Shown here: piece after piece, positions 45,350-54,914 of the stretch | Position numbering within the stretch: position 1 is the stretch's first letter | Layout: every line of letters begins with the position of its first letter | Source: Sphingobacterium psychroaquaticum | GTDB lineage: Bacteria; Bacteroidota; Bacteroidia; Sphingobacteriales; Sphingobacteriaceae | Reading direction: 5' to 3' | DNA: 64,000 nucleotides | Assembly: GCF_900177625.1 (NCBI RefSeq) | Contig: NZ_FXAU01000001.1 | Coordinates: 922,644-986,643 of the forward strand | Made by a program: the position numbers and the translations under genes | Notes under the pieces: model-generated | What the model was told of the DNA's origin: nothing | Databases searched by the model: none | Seen by the model: only the letters and a program-made list of their open reading frames with translations

Positions 45350-45736
45350 ATGAGGTTATATTTCTGTTTACTAGCTGCATTGAGCTTCTTTCTTCTTTCG
45401 TTTGATGGTCAAGAAAATCCTTTACACAAAAAGTGGAATCTTATTGCGGAAGAAACGGTTTATGTAAATTTCCACAATACCAAATATGACAATCTTAGTG
45501 GTAGGATAGATTCGGTAAAAGGCATTGAGATTCAGTTCTTGCCTGACGGCTCTTATAAATCAAGCGAGGGAGATGGGAGTTATAACATAGCAAAGGATTC
45601 GATACACCTAAGTAATGATAGTAGAAATTCATCGTTCAAATTCGATATAAAGGATTCAAAACTACTGATGGAGACTTCGGTTAACAAGAGTGAGTATATC
45701 GTTAAGTCCGTACTTCATTTATCCCCAGCTACCTAA
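45350..45736 (+). CDS. small exported lipocalin-like protein
   Basis: A 128-residue protein with a signal peptide (about 1-20, hydrophobic FCLLAALSFFLLSF). The body begins HKKWNLIAEE and has GIEIQFLPDGSYKSSEGDGSY then IAKDSIHLS, the beta pattern of small Bacteroidota lipocalin-like proteins. It lacks a lipobox Cys. Function unknown, probably periplasmic ligand binding or stress. Its stop overlaps the stop of the minus-strand small membrane gene. Confidence 0.6.
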   Translation: MRLYFCLLAALSFFLLSFDGQENPLHKKWNLIAEETVYVNFHNTKYDNLSGRIDSVKGIEIQFLPDGSYKSSEGDGSYNIAKDSIHLSNDSRNSSFKFDIKDSKLLMETSVNKSEYIVKSVLHLSPAT

Positions 45737-45906
45737 TCCAGTGCGGTCTGCCGGTAGATATCAATAAGCAGTAAAATGATAACGAAAACACCGATGCCAA
45801 TTAAAGGAGAATACCACATTGATTTTTCTCCCCATCGTTTTAGCAAAATGCCTGCAATAATTGAAGCGATTGCAAATATTAATACGGCTAGTTGATTTTC
45901 ATTCAT
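45733..45906 (-). CDS. 57-residue membrane protein
   Basis: Read by hand: ATG at 45906, TAG at 45733-45735. The sequence has two hydrophobic helices, AVLIFAIASIIAGILL and SPLIGIGVFVIILLLIDIY, joined by a short basic turn KRWGEKS, so a helical hairpin with both ends on the same side is predicted. Family not recognised. It overlaps the convergent lipocalin-like gene by 4 bp. A weak -7-like TTTATTTG lies upstream. Moderate support only, resting on its codon pattern and topology. Confidence 0.5.
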   Translation of the reverse strand: MNENQLAVLIFAIASIIAGILLKRWGEKSMWYSPLIGIGVFVIILLLIDIYRQTALD

Positions 45907-46086
45907 AATTAAAGGTACAAATAAAATGAAATAGATTTCCTGTACACTCTTGATAGATCTAGAAGCTCAAATTCATGTCGTAGCCGCCAATAAACGGGTT
46001 TACAAGGGTAACGTTACTGATCTAAAGTTATTCCATTTGGATGGAGTAGGTGCTTTTTGAGGTATCGGAAGACGCTAAAAAAAGAA

Positions 46087-46116
46087 AAACCGTTTCTATA
46101 ATAACAGAAACGGTTT
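46087..46116 (-). terminator. Terminator of tRNA cassette 1
   Basis: AAACCGTTTCT pairs with AGAAACGGTTT; on the minus strand the hairpin is followed by TTCTTTTTTT. Confidence 0.8.
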
Positions 46117-46123
46117 CATTTCG

Positions 46124-46208
46124 TACCTAGGGCGGGAATCGAACCCGCACTCCCTTAACGGGAACAGGATTTTAAGTCCTGCGTGTCTACCAGTTCCACC
46201 ACCTAGGC
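46124..46208 (-). tRNA. tRNA-Leu (anticodon TAA), copy 1
   Basis: 85-nt type II tRNA: acceptor GCCTAGG with CCTAGGT, anticodon stem CAGGA/TCCTG with loop CTTAAAA (TAA), long variable arm TTCCCGTTAAGGGAG, T arm GCGGG/CCCGC. Second in a two-tRNA transcript with tRNA-Gly. Confidence 0.95.
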
Positions 46209-46213
46209 AACTG

Positions 46214-46286
46214 AGCGAAAGACGAGATTCGAACTCGCGACCCCAACCTTGGCAAGGTTGTGCTCTACCAACTGAGCTACTTTCGC
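46214..46286 (-). tRNA. tRNA-Gly (anticodon GCC), copy 1
   Basis: 73-nt cloverleaf: acceptor GCGAAAG/CTTTCGC, anticodon stem CAACC/GGTTG with loop TTGCCAA (GCC), T arm GCGAG/CTCGT. It lies 5 bp upstream of tRNA-Leu on the minus strand. Confidence 0.95.
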
Positions 46287-46297
46287 TTGACGTGCTG

Positions 46298-46305
46298 CAA
46301 AGATA
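46298..46305 (-). promoter_or_regulatory. -7 box (TATCTTTG) of tRNA cassette 1
   Basis: Exact -7 match 11 nt before tRNA-Gly. At 19 nt upstream the -33 reads TTTC, one base off TTTG, unlike the perfect -33 of copy 2. Confidence 0.6.
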
Positions 46306-46484
46306 GATAGAAAATCTAATCTTGGAAATTATTTTATGCTTTTTTTATGCTTATCATGCTAAATCGTTAAGAATGTGGCTGATATTTTTATTGAGCCTCA
46401 TCAACACATTGCGTAAGTTTTTTGTAAAAACTGACTTTTTTGTACTATTGGTTCAATAATTGCTTAATTTTGTCGTAAGTCAAT

Positions 46485-48692
46485 ATGAGTATGATGCGAT
46501 TTTTATCCTATTTGGTCTTTATATATCTATTTGTGATGTCTCCAGGCATCATTAAAGCGGACACCTACCCCGAAGTTATCTTTGATAATAGCTTGGTCAG
46601 TGGGGTATACGCGAAGAGTCAGGTGCAATACGAGGGCAGTTCATGGGTAGAGAACCTAAACAAACATTTGCTTGTGTCTGACACGCTTTTCTTTACACCA
46701 GGGAATTCCCTTTCTTTACGTTATAGATCTGCTGCGGAAGGGCAGTGGCGCGTTGATTTAAGATACAGTAGACAAAAATTCAACTATCAAGTCGATAATT
46801 CAGATTTTTTGATCCTTAAGATTTACATTGACTCCGAGAATACCAAGAAAAAAGATCTTCCTAAGATCGCTATTACGCAAAAGGCTTCACAAACCACGTT
46901 GTTAGATCTCAGTTCTTATATCGAGGATTTTGATTACAACATGTGGCTGAATGTAAAAATTCCTATCTCGAGCTTTAAAAACCTATATTTTGACGAAGCG
47001 ATCACCGCGATAAGTCTTTTCCAGAACCAGGTGAGTGACGCGAACCACCATATTTTTATCGATCAGGTAGAATTTTTGCCGAAGAATAGTTCCAATGTGA
47101 AGCTCACTTCACCAGCGATCTTATCATCTATTAAAGCATTTGATCGACAAGTACGTCTACAATGGCAACTGCCGCTTACGCCCTCCATTCGCTACATCAA
47201 GATCTATCGCTCAGAGGATAATAAGGATTTTAAACCAGTGGCAATACGTCCCATCTTTATGCAGAGCTGCTTGGATTACGTAGACGATCTGAATAAGACA
47301 TATTATTATAAGATCGCATGGGTCGATTTTAACTATTTAGAATCTCCATTTTCGGAAGTTCGTGAAGTGAAAACGACAAAAATGAACCAAGAAGAACTGC
47401 TCGATTTAGTGCAGACCGCCCATATCAATTATTTTGTGGAGAACTATGACATTAATAGTGGGATGTATGTACCGTTTCGTTCGAAAGATAAAGCGGTTGT
47501 ATCCGTGAAAGAAAGCGGTAATTCAGTCCTCAGCCTATTGGTCGGTATAGAAAAGAATGTGATCAATCGGCAAGTGGCGTTAAATCGGATATCACGGATG
47601 GTGTACTTTCTTATGAAAGGACAGAATAGATATGGCTTTTTTCCGGCTTACTTTGATGGGCGTTCAGGACTGCCCGAATACCGCAGCGGACAGCAGGCCT
47701 CTTATGACGTCCTGGCAACCTCCTCTATGATAGAGGCGCTTTTGGTTGCGCGTCAGTATTTTTCAAAAGATAATGAATTGGAAGTGGATCTACGGAACCG
47801 GATCACGAAGCTTTGGGAAAGTGTGCAATGGGATAAGGCCGTCGCGATTGGCACGACAGATGTACTCGTTGAGCGCCTTTCTGCCGTAGATACGCTAAAT
47901 AAGTATCCGTCCCTTGGCGGCATAAATGAATCCATCAATGCCTACATGCTTGGCATGGGGGCGCCGAAATATAAACTACCGGTCTCCGCATACGAAAATG
48001 GGGTGAAGATGGCGCCGATTGATAGAGGTGCAATGCATGGTATTTTTCAAGATTCGACAATTGCCCTACCTGGAATTCTACCTGTACCCGCTTTTATCTT
48101 ACAACAAGATAGTTTGAGCGCTAAGCTAAGCCAAAGGGTCTCCATTTTTAAGGATACCCTGCTATATGGGGAAAGACTTATTTTTGGTTACCAAAAAGGC
48201 AGTCTGCTGAATGTCTATAAACCTTTCTTTACGATTAACCCACAAATATTGCGGGATCCGGCGATTCAATACGAAGAGGCCATTCGAAGTTATATCAAAG
48301 TACGTAAGCGAAGGGATAATGAAACGGGAGTCGGGTCTACAAATTCAGATATTTGGGGATTTTATCAGTTTAATGATAGTATCGGTACATATCGTATCAA
48401 TCCAGCAATTGGCCCTTCATCTATATTTCTGATGCCGGAGGAAGGTAAGCGTTCGCTGCTGGCCCTCTATGAAAATTTTGGTGACAATTTTTTTACAGAG
48501 TACGGTTTTCGCGCGTGGTTGGATCTGCGTAACAACGATGTTTCTGACGAATATTTCGCAACAAACCAAGCTTCACTCGCTGTAATGATAGAAAATGCAC
48601 GGAGTGGATTAATTTGGCGCTTGTATGCGGAGATTCCTGAAATGAAGAAGTTGCGCGCTGAATTGTTCCCAGAGGAAGGAAAAGGCAACTAG
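46485..48692 (+). CDS. exported multidomain protein with divergent PF10091 glycoamylase-like domain
   Basis: A 735-residue protein with a signal peptide (about 5-25). Residues about 28-200 look like a beta-sandwich carbohydrate-binding module (IDSENTKKK, HHIFIDQVEFLP). Residues 215-295 are fibronectin type III-like (VRLQWQLPLTPSIRYIKIYR). From about 300 the pattern of PF10091 glycoamylase/GH144 appears: ELLDLVQTAHINYFVENYD, NSVLSLLVGIEKN and MIEALLVARQYF. The usual acidic GGxGFGVMA-type loop reads KESGNSVLS, so activity is uncertain. A -7 box TAATTTTG lies at 46465-46472. Probably acts on or binds a polysaccharide. Confidence 0.7.
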   Translation: MSMMRFLSYLVFIYLFVMSPGIIKADTYPEVIFDNSLVSGVYAKSQVQYEGSSWVENLNKHLLVSDTLFFTPGNSLSLRYRSAAEGQWRVDLRYSRQKFNYQVDNSDFLILKIYIDSENTKKKDLPKIAITQKASQTTLLDLSSYIEDFDYNMWLNVKIPISSFKNLYFDEAITAISLFQNQVSDANHHIFIDQVEFLPKNSSNVKLTSPAILSSIKAFDRQVRLQWQLPLTPSIRYIKIYRSEDNKDFKPVAIRPIFMQSCLDYVDDLNKTYYYKIAWVDFNYLESPFSEVREVKTTKMNQEELLDLVQTAHINYFVENYDINSGMYVPFRSKDKAVVSVKESGNSVLSLLVGIEKNVINRQVALNRISRMVYFLMKGQNRYGFFPAYFDGRSGLPEYRSGQQASYDVLATSSMIEALLVARQYFSKDNELEVDLRNRITKLWESVQWDKAVAIGTTDVLVERLSAVDTLNKYPSLGGINESINAYMLGMGAPKYKLPVSAYENGVKMAPIDRGAMHGIFQDSTIALPGILPVPAFILQQDSLSAKLSQRVSIFKDTLLYGERLIFGYQKGSLLNVYKPFFTINPQILRDPAIQYEEAIRSYIKVRKRRDNETGVGSTNSDIWGFYQFNDSIGTYRINPAIGPSSIFLMPEEGKRSLLALYENFGDNFFTEYGFRAWLDLRNNDVSDEYFATNQASLAVMIENARSGLIWRLYAEIPEMKKLRAELFPEEGKGN

Positions 48693-48749
48693 AAGGGGGA
48701 TTAAATCTTGGAAATTCTTATCTTTACGTAATCAACTAATTCACAATTC

Positions 48750-49265
48750 ATGAAACATAACGGTTTTTTTATACTATTTTTTGCTGCAGCTATTGGTTTT
48801 ACATCCTGTAAACAACAGGCCATTATGGTGAATCCAGGTGCTGTTGTTACAAAAGACGGAACGGACGATGGACTTAAAAATGTAAAAACAGAATTTGAGG
48901 ATGCGTCGCGCACCGATGAGGGGATTAAATTTACATTATCTTCTGATCTTTTATTTCCAACAAATTCGTCTTATCTGACAGATAAAGCCAAAGTAGAACT
49001 TAGTAAATTGGCTAAGATTATGAAAAATGAAGGAAGTAAGAAAGTGCGTGTAGATGGTCATACCGACGCTACGGGTACGCCAGAGTATAATCAATGGCTT
49101 TCCGATAAAAGAGCTGCATCTGTCAAGAAATTCTTGGAAGATTCGGGTGTTTCGGGAACGCGCATATCAACAAAGGGATTGGGGCAAACAAAACCTGTAG
49201 CGGATAATAAAACGCCAGAAGGTCGTCAGAAAAATCGCCGTGTAGAGGTTATTATTTTGAACTAA
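48750..49265 (+). CDS. OmpA-family peptidoglycan-binding lipoprotein
   Basis: A 171-residue lipoprotein: signal peptide with lipobox GFTSC (Cys 20), a short linker, then an OmpA C-terminal domain with FPTNSSYLTDKAKVELSKLA, VDGHTDATGTPEYNQWLSDKRA and the final NRRVEVIIL. It tethers the outer membrane to peptidoglycan. Shorter than the usual full OmpA because it has no barrel. Probably its own transcription unit, 57 bp after the preceding gene. Confidence 0.92.
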   Translation: MKHNGFFILFFAAAIGFTSCKQQAIMVNPGAVVTKDGTDDGLKNVKTEFEDASRTDEGIKFTLSSDLLFPTNSSYLTDKAKVELSKLAKIMKNEGSKKVRVDGHTDATGTPEYNQWLSDKRAASVKKFLEDSGVSGTRISTKGLGQTKPVADNKTPEGRQKNRRVEVIILN

Positions 49266-49294
49266 ATAGTATATCTGTCGTCCAGGCAGTGATA

Positions 49295-49339
49295 CCCAAC
49301 AAAAAAGGAGCTTTTACTAAAAGCTCCTTTTTTGTTGGG
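49295..49339. terminator. Bidirectional terminator between ompA-like gene and CDF gene
   Basis: CCCAACAAAAAAGGAGCTTTT pairs with AAAGCTCCTTTTTTGTTGGG; about 20 bp stem with T runs on both strands. Confidence 0.9.
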
Positions 49340-49344
49340 TCTTA

Positions 49345-50229
49345 TTATGAGATTGCTTTCTCTTCGAAAGGCTCAATATGCACAAAGACATTTCCGATAT
49401 TGGCCAGATTCTCGATCAGGTAATCTTTTAATGCGTGGGCAATCTCATGTCCTTCTCGTACAGTTAGGTTGGGATCGACGACAGCATGTAGGTCGATTTG
49501 AAAATGCATACCTATCTTTCGTATATAACATTTTTCAATCAACAGCACACCCGCTACGTTACGCGATTTCTGGCGCACTTCCTCTTCCAGTTCTTCGTAG
49601 CGATGTTCGTCCATAATCTCGGCTAAAGCTGGACGAAATATACCGTAACAATTGTATAAGATAAATCCTGACGCGAAGAGTGCGGCCCAATCGTCTGCAC
49701 TTTCATAGCCCTCGCCACAAAAGATCGCAATAGCAATACCAATGAATGCCGCAACAGAAGTGATCGCATCACTCCGTTGGTGCCATGCTTCCGCTTTGAG
49801 TGAGGTGCTGTTCAACAGCTTACTTTTCCGCATAATAATGCGGAAAGAGATTTCCTTCCAGATAATGATACCCCCCAGGATAATAAGTGTCCATGCCTTC
49901 GGTAGCTCATGTGGGGTACGGATATTTTTTATACTCTCGCTCGCGATTACGAAGGCAGATAATACTAAGAAAATTACGACAATAAAGGTGACAAGCGGCT
50001 CGATTCTACCATGCCCGTAAGGATGTGAGGAGTCTGCTGGTCGCTTGGCATATTTGAGGCCGAGCAACACCAAAAAGGACGAAAAGATGTCTGCCGTAGA
50101 CTCAATAGCGTCGGCAATCAAGGCATAGGAATTACCGAAAATACCACCTAACCATTTTACAATAGCTAATGTAAAGCTGGTAAAGATACTGTAGTATGTC
50201 GTTTTAATTGCTGATTCTTCGTTGGACAT
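49345..50229 (-). CDS. cation diffusion facilitator (CDF) metal efflux protein
   Basis: A 294-residue exporter of Zn2+, Cd2+, Co2+ or Fe2+. Six TM helices occupy about residues 12-205; metal-site Asp residues lie in ALIADAIESTADIFSS and AWHQRSDAITSVAAF, and HPYGHGRIEPL is the family HPxGHGRxE loop. The C-terminal cytosolic domain ends with GHEIAHALKDYL. Metal specificity cannot be fixed from sequence. Confidence 0.93.
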   Translation of the reverse strand: MSNEESAIKTTYYSIFTSFTLAIVKWLGGIFGNSYALIADAIESTADIFSSFLVLLGLKYAKRPADSSHPYGHGRIEPLVTFIVVIFLVLSAFVIASESIKNIRTPHELPKAWTLIILGGIIIWKEISFRIIMRKSKLLNSTSLKAEAWHQRSDAITSVAAFIGIAIAIFCGEGYESADDWAALFASGFILYNCYGIFRPALAEIMDEHRYEELEEEVRQKSRNVAGVLLIEKCYIRKIGMHFQIDLHAVVDPNLTVREGHEIAHALKDYLIENLANIGNVFVHIEPFEEKAIS

Positions 50230-50387
50230 CCCTCAAAACTTTATGTTGTTACGCAAAATAATTTCAACTTCAGATAGCGCCATTCGTGTGGCGCCTTAAA
50301 TTCATCACAAAATTAGAGTTTTGTCTTCAAAAAGTAGCATTATCGCGTACCTTTCTTCTCCCATCATCGGGTTTGGTTCATTTCCTG

Positions 50388-50395
50388 TATATTTG
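50388..50395 (+). promoter_or_regulatory. -7 box (TATATTTG) of the DUF1232 gene
   Basis: Exact -7 match, 93 nt before the ATG; TTTG at 50372 is too close (12 nt) to be its -33. Confidence 0.4.
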
Positions 50396-50488
50396 TTCCT
50401 TTGGAGGTTTTCGTTACCGCCTAGGTGGGGCTATTAAACTTTACCTAGTAAACGAAAGTCTTAACATGGATTAACATAATTGTATAGC

Positions 50489-50854
50489 ATGAAAAAAGTT
50501 TCTTTAGATCGAGCTTTGTTGTTGTTCGAATTGTTTAGGACAAAAAAAATAACGCAAAACGATTTAAACCAAGCAGATAGTAAGGCCGCTCGTCTAGATG
50601 ATAAGATGGATGATTTTAAATTACTGGTTGTGATGTGTAAAGATACGCTGGCAGGGCGTTATAAAATGAATAAATGGAACATGTCGGTTATCGTGGGGAC
50701 TATTCTCTATGTGGTTTCACCACTAGACGCCATCCCGGATGTTGTGCCTTTGTTAGGCTGGCTGGATGATGTAACGATTGTTGGATATGCCATTTCAAAA
50801 CTGTCGGACGAGATGAAACGTTACACGTTATTAAATAAAGGTAAAACCACCTAA
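50489..50854 (+). CDS. DUF1232 (YkvA-family) membrane protein
   Basis: A 121-residue protein, start at ATG 50489; an in-frame TTG at 50480 is less likely. The core signature is VGTILYVVSPLDAIPDVVPLLGWLDD near residues 70-95, the short membrane-inserted DUF1232 motif. The N-terminal half is charged and helical. Function unknown in the family. It ends at a perfect 30-bp palindromic terminator. Confidence 0.85.
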   Translation: MKKVSLDRALLLFELFRTKKITQNDLNQADSKAARLDDKMDDFKLLVVMCKDTLAGRYKMNKWNMSVIVGTILYVVSPLDAIPDVVPLLGWLDDVTIVGYAISKLSDEMKRYTLLNKGKTT

Positions 50855-50861
50855 GCAATAG

Positions 50862-50891
50862 AAAGCCCTCAAGTGATCACTTGAGGGCTTT
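50862..50891. terminator. Palindromic terminator between DUF1232 gene and tmm-like gene
   Basis: AAAGCCCTCAAGTGATCACTTGAGGGCTTT is a perfect 30-nt palindrome lying between convergent genes. Confidence 0.8.
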
Positions 50892-50909
50892 GTTGCACGT
50901 AGAATAGGA

Positions 50910-52694
<1,785 letters not shown>

Positions 52695-53084
52695 ATGAAT
52701 AGAAAGACTAATCCTGTTGTTTATTTTGAAATCCCTGTTGTTGATATGGATCGGGCGATCGTGTTTTACCAAGCTGTCTTTGGGTTTGATTTTGAGCGCA
52801 TTGTTATCGATCACAATGAGATGGCTTTATTTCCATTGTTGCCCGAGCGGGAAGGTATTTCCGGCGCATTGGCAAAAGGGGAGGTGTATAAGCCTACCGT
52901 GGATGGTATGATAATTTACTTCTACACGGAATCTATTGATGAAACAATGACCTTAGCGCTTGCTCACGGTGGCGAGGTGCTTTATCCGAAAACCTCGAAT
53001 GGTGATCTTGGGTTTGTTGCGGAGTTCAAAGATTCAGAAGGCAACCGGATTGCTCTGCAGGAAGATCTGAAGGAGGAAGAATAA
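52695..53084 (+). CDS. VOC-family (glyoxalase/bleomycin-resistance fold) protein
   Basis: About 129 residues from ATG 52695 (MNRKTNPVVYFEIP); an ATG four codons earlier is possible. It has two beta-alpha-beta-beta-beta halves: VVYFEIPVVDMDRAIVFYQAVFGFDFE and MIIYFYTESIDETMTLALAHGGEVLYP, ending EFKDSEGNRIALQE. A metal-binding Glu in the last strand (NRIALQE) is present. Substrate unknown. Standalone. Confidence 0.88.
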   Translation: MNRKTNPVVYFEIPVVDMDRAIVFYQAVFGFDFERIVIDHNEMALFPLLPEREGISGALAKGEVYKPTVDGMIIYFYTESIDETMTLALAHGGEVLYPKTSNGDLGFVAEFKDSEGNRIALQEDLKEEE

Positions 53085-53714
53085 CGTGAGCTCCAAACTT
53101 AGATTAAAGTGCCCTAGTGCCATAAATCTTGGGCAAAGGTGGTCTTTTGCGCCATATCGCCGCACCTCTTTATAGCATCGACGTTGTTCTGGGTGTCACC
53201 GCGTGTGTACTTTACAGCATAGCCTCCAGTTATTGGACTATTTCCGCAGCACATAGTCATGGTTCCGCAACTTTTTGTAGCATTGCAGTCACGCGATGCG
53301 ACAAAGTCAGAACGATTTGGTGTTTTACAGATCGACGACGCCTCAAAGAGGGTATACTACGTGTTATAGTCTATCGTTATTTCCTCTATTCCGACCGTCT
53401 TTGCTTACAAGACTGTTGTCGACACGTTCTTGCCGTAGCAAGATAGCGTAGCACTGACGTCTTTAAGTTAATGCCGCAACACTTTGCTGTATTGTCTACC
53501 GACGGTAAGCCTATTTCTGCTCGGGATGCTGCCATTGCATACGGCGATGCTACAGAGAGTTCCGCCGATACGTTGCTTTTTTTATAAACAAGCGCTGTTA
53601 GGTGCACATTTATTTCTGGTTTTCACGCAATAAGAATTATAGAAGTATGCAAAAGGTATTGACGGGCAGCGCTCGATAAAAGTAGGCACGGTTTGCGTCA
53701 ATGTGTACCTTATC
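53085..53714. other. 630-bp region without a convincing gene; three related short reading frames
   Basis: Neither strand shows a plausible protein. Three places share a CCGCA-nC-TTTnTAGCA-like core: 53160-53177, 53265-53282 and 53474-53490. Each opens a short frame ended by a stop (53222, 53369, 53587). Their products are similar at the start (PHLFIAST, PQLFVALQ, PQHFAVLS); the first two also match at the end (PRVYFTA and KRVYYVL). This could be decayed gene copies, a small peptide family, or chance. It may represent a diverged tandem duplication. Confidence 0.35.
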
Positions 53715-54086
53715 TCAACCTTCCTGACAAGGAGTCTCTGGAGAGTGTATTTTTATCCGATTATTCTTTTCTGCAGTTTCTTTGCCCCACGCGGCGATGG
53801 ATTGGAGTAAGGGAATAAGTGTTCTACCAAATTCTGTCAGTTCGTAATCTACTTTCAAAGGAGGTTTGCTGGTATGCACCGTTCTTGTTACCAGACCATC
53901 TTCCTCCATCTCTTTTAGTTGTAGGCTCAATGTGCGTTCTGTGATTACTTTACACAGCTTTCTCAGTTCGCTATAGCGCTTTTTTTCAACTAAATGGATC
54001 AAGATTACTGACTTCCATTTTCCACCTATGTATTTCATTGTTAAGCTGGTAGAACAAGGATATTGTTTATCATCTATACTGTACAT
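53715..54086 (-). CDS. HxlR-family transcriptional regulator
   Basis: A 123-residue winged-helix protein of the YodB/HypR/HxlR group: YPCSTSLTMKYIGGKWKSVIL at the start, YSELRKLCKVITERTLSLQLKEM as HTH, and the wing VHTSKPPLKVDYELTEFG. Cys11 lies where redox-sensing relatives have their reactive Cys; a second Cys is at 45. It is divergent from a nitroreductase gene with two palindromes between, so it is probably a repressor sensing electrophiles or oxidants. Sensing chemistry is inferred. Confidence 0.92.
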   Translation of the reverse strand: MYSIDDKQYPCSTSLTMKYIGGKWKSVILIHLVEKKRYSELRKLCKVITERTLSLQLKEMEEDGLVTRTVHTSKPPLKVDYELTEFGRTLIPLLQSIAAWGKETAEKNNRIKIHSPETPCQEG

Positions 54087-54125
54087 CTGTTACTATCATT
54101 TTTGACCGTTATTGCAAATATATTG

Positions 54126-54162
54126 AACTATACATAGTTTTGCAACTATAAAAAGTATAGTT
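54126..54162. promoter_or_regulatory. Two tandem palindromic operators in the hxlR/nitroreductase intergenic region
   Basis: AACTATACATAGTT (54126-54139) and AACTATAAAAAGTATAGTT (54144-54162) share the half-site AACTAT. Promoters flank them: TAGTTTTG (54135-54142) for the nitroreductase and TATATTTG on minus (54115-54122) for hxlR. Bound regulator would block both directions. Confidence 0.75.
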
Positions 54163-54170
54163 AATTAAAT

Positions 54171-54782
54171 ATGGAAAATATGAGTTTTTTAGACCTTGCT
54201 AAACGCAGATATGCGACCAAAAATTACGACCCGACGAAAAAGATCTCGGTCGAACAAATTGAAGAATTAAAACAAATCCTTACGTTAAGTCCATCCTCTA
54301 TCAACAGTCAGCCTTGGAAATTTACATTCGTCACGGATCCTGAAACAAAAAGCAAATTAGCCGCACAATCTTATATGAATGAAAATTCAATCAACAAGGT
54401 AAACCTTTTGGTTGTGTTTCATGTGATGGAAGATATAGAACATTTCGAGAAACGCAATCTCTCTATTCTTCCCGAAGCTTGGGTAAGCGGTTTCTATGAG
54501 CCTCTGGTCAAAGCAAATGGAAGGGCAAACGTAAAAGCATGGATGCAAAGTCAAGTTTACCTTTCGCTAGGTTATTTTTTAAGTGCTTGTGCCCACATGG
54601 GACTCGATGCTACACCAATGGAGGGAATAAACCTAAAAATGTATAAAGAGATATTGTCACAAGATGGATATGCACCGCTTTTTGCTGTCACTGTAGGTTA
54701 TGCTGATGCAGATGATTGGGCTCACCCTGGTAATTTGCCCAAATCCCGTTTCGCTTTAGATGATGTAATAGCATCGATATAG
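54171..54782 (+). CDS. oxygen-insensitive NAD(P)H nitroreductase (NfsB family)
   Basis: A 203-residue FMN enzyme (ATG at 54180 is a possible start): KRRYATKNYDPTKKISVEQ for FMN phosphate, LSPSSINSQPWKFTFV, the helical SQVYLSLGYFLSACAHMGLDATPMEG and the end AVTVGYADADDW. It reduces quinones, nitro compounds or dihydropteridine in related enzymes. Distinct from the nitroreductase at 24963. Controlled by the divergent HxlR protein. Confidence 0.93.
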   Translation: MENMSFLDLAKRRYATKNYDPTKKISVEQIEELKQILTLSPSSINSQPWKFTFVTDPETKSKLAAQSYMNENSINKVNLLVVFHVMEDIEHFEKRNLSILPEAWVSGFYEPLVKANGRANVKAWMQSQVYLSLGYFLSACAHMGLDATPMEGINLKMYKEILSQDGYAPLFAVTVGYADADDWAHPGNLPKSRFALDDVIASI

Positions 54783-54794
54783 CCAGAAAATAAA

Positions 54795-54830
54795 AATGTT
54801 TAGGAACCTTGGATACTGTTCCTAAACATT
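54795..54830. terminator. Strong hairpin after nitroreductase
   Basis: AATGTTTAGGAAC and GTTCCTAAACATT form a perfect 13-bp stem with a 10-nt loop. No long T run on plus, so termination is likely but not certain. Confidence 0.6.
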
Positions 54831-54914
54831 GTATAATTATTGCAACGCTTCATGGAGCTTGTAACTGTGTTCTAAGAAATGGAGGTAACTGAAGGCTGGT
54901 AAACGTGAAATAAT

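Larger units (their letters stand above)
46122..46301. repeat. 180-bp direct repeat, copy 1 (tRNA-Leu/tRNA-Gly cassette)
   Basis: Identical base for base to 55537-55716, in the same orientation, 9415 bp away. It spans both tRNAs, the 5-bp spacer and the region up to the -7 box; identity stops inside that box (TATCTTTG here, TATATTTG in copy 2). The adjoining terminator hairpins are related but diverged. Confidence 0.95.

Noticed and set aside
53129..53446. 105-codon plus-strand frame in the gap after the VOC gene
   Set aside because: Composition is erratic after the first 40 codons (many Cys, Arg), no start context, no homology recognised; it overlaps the short-frame repeats described separately.
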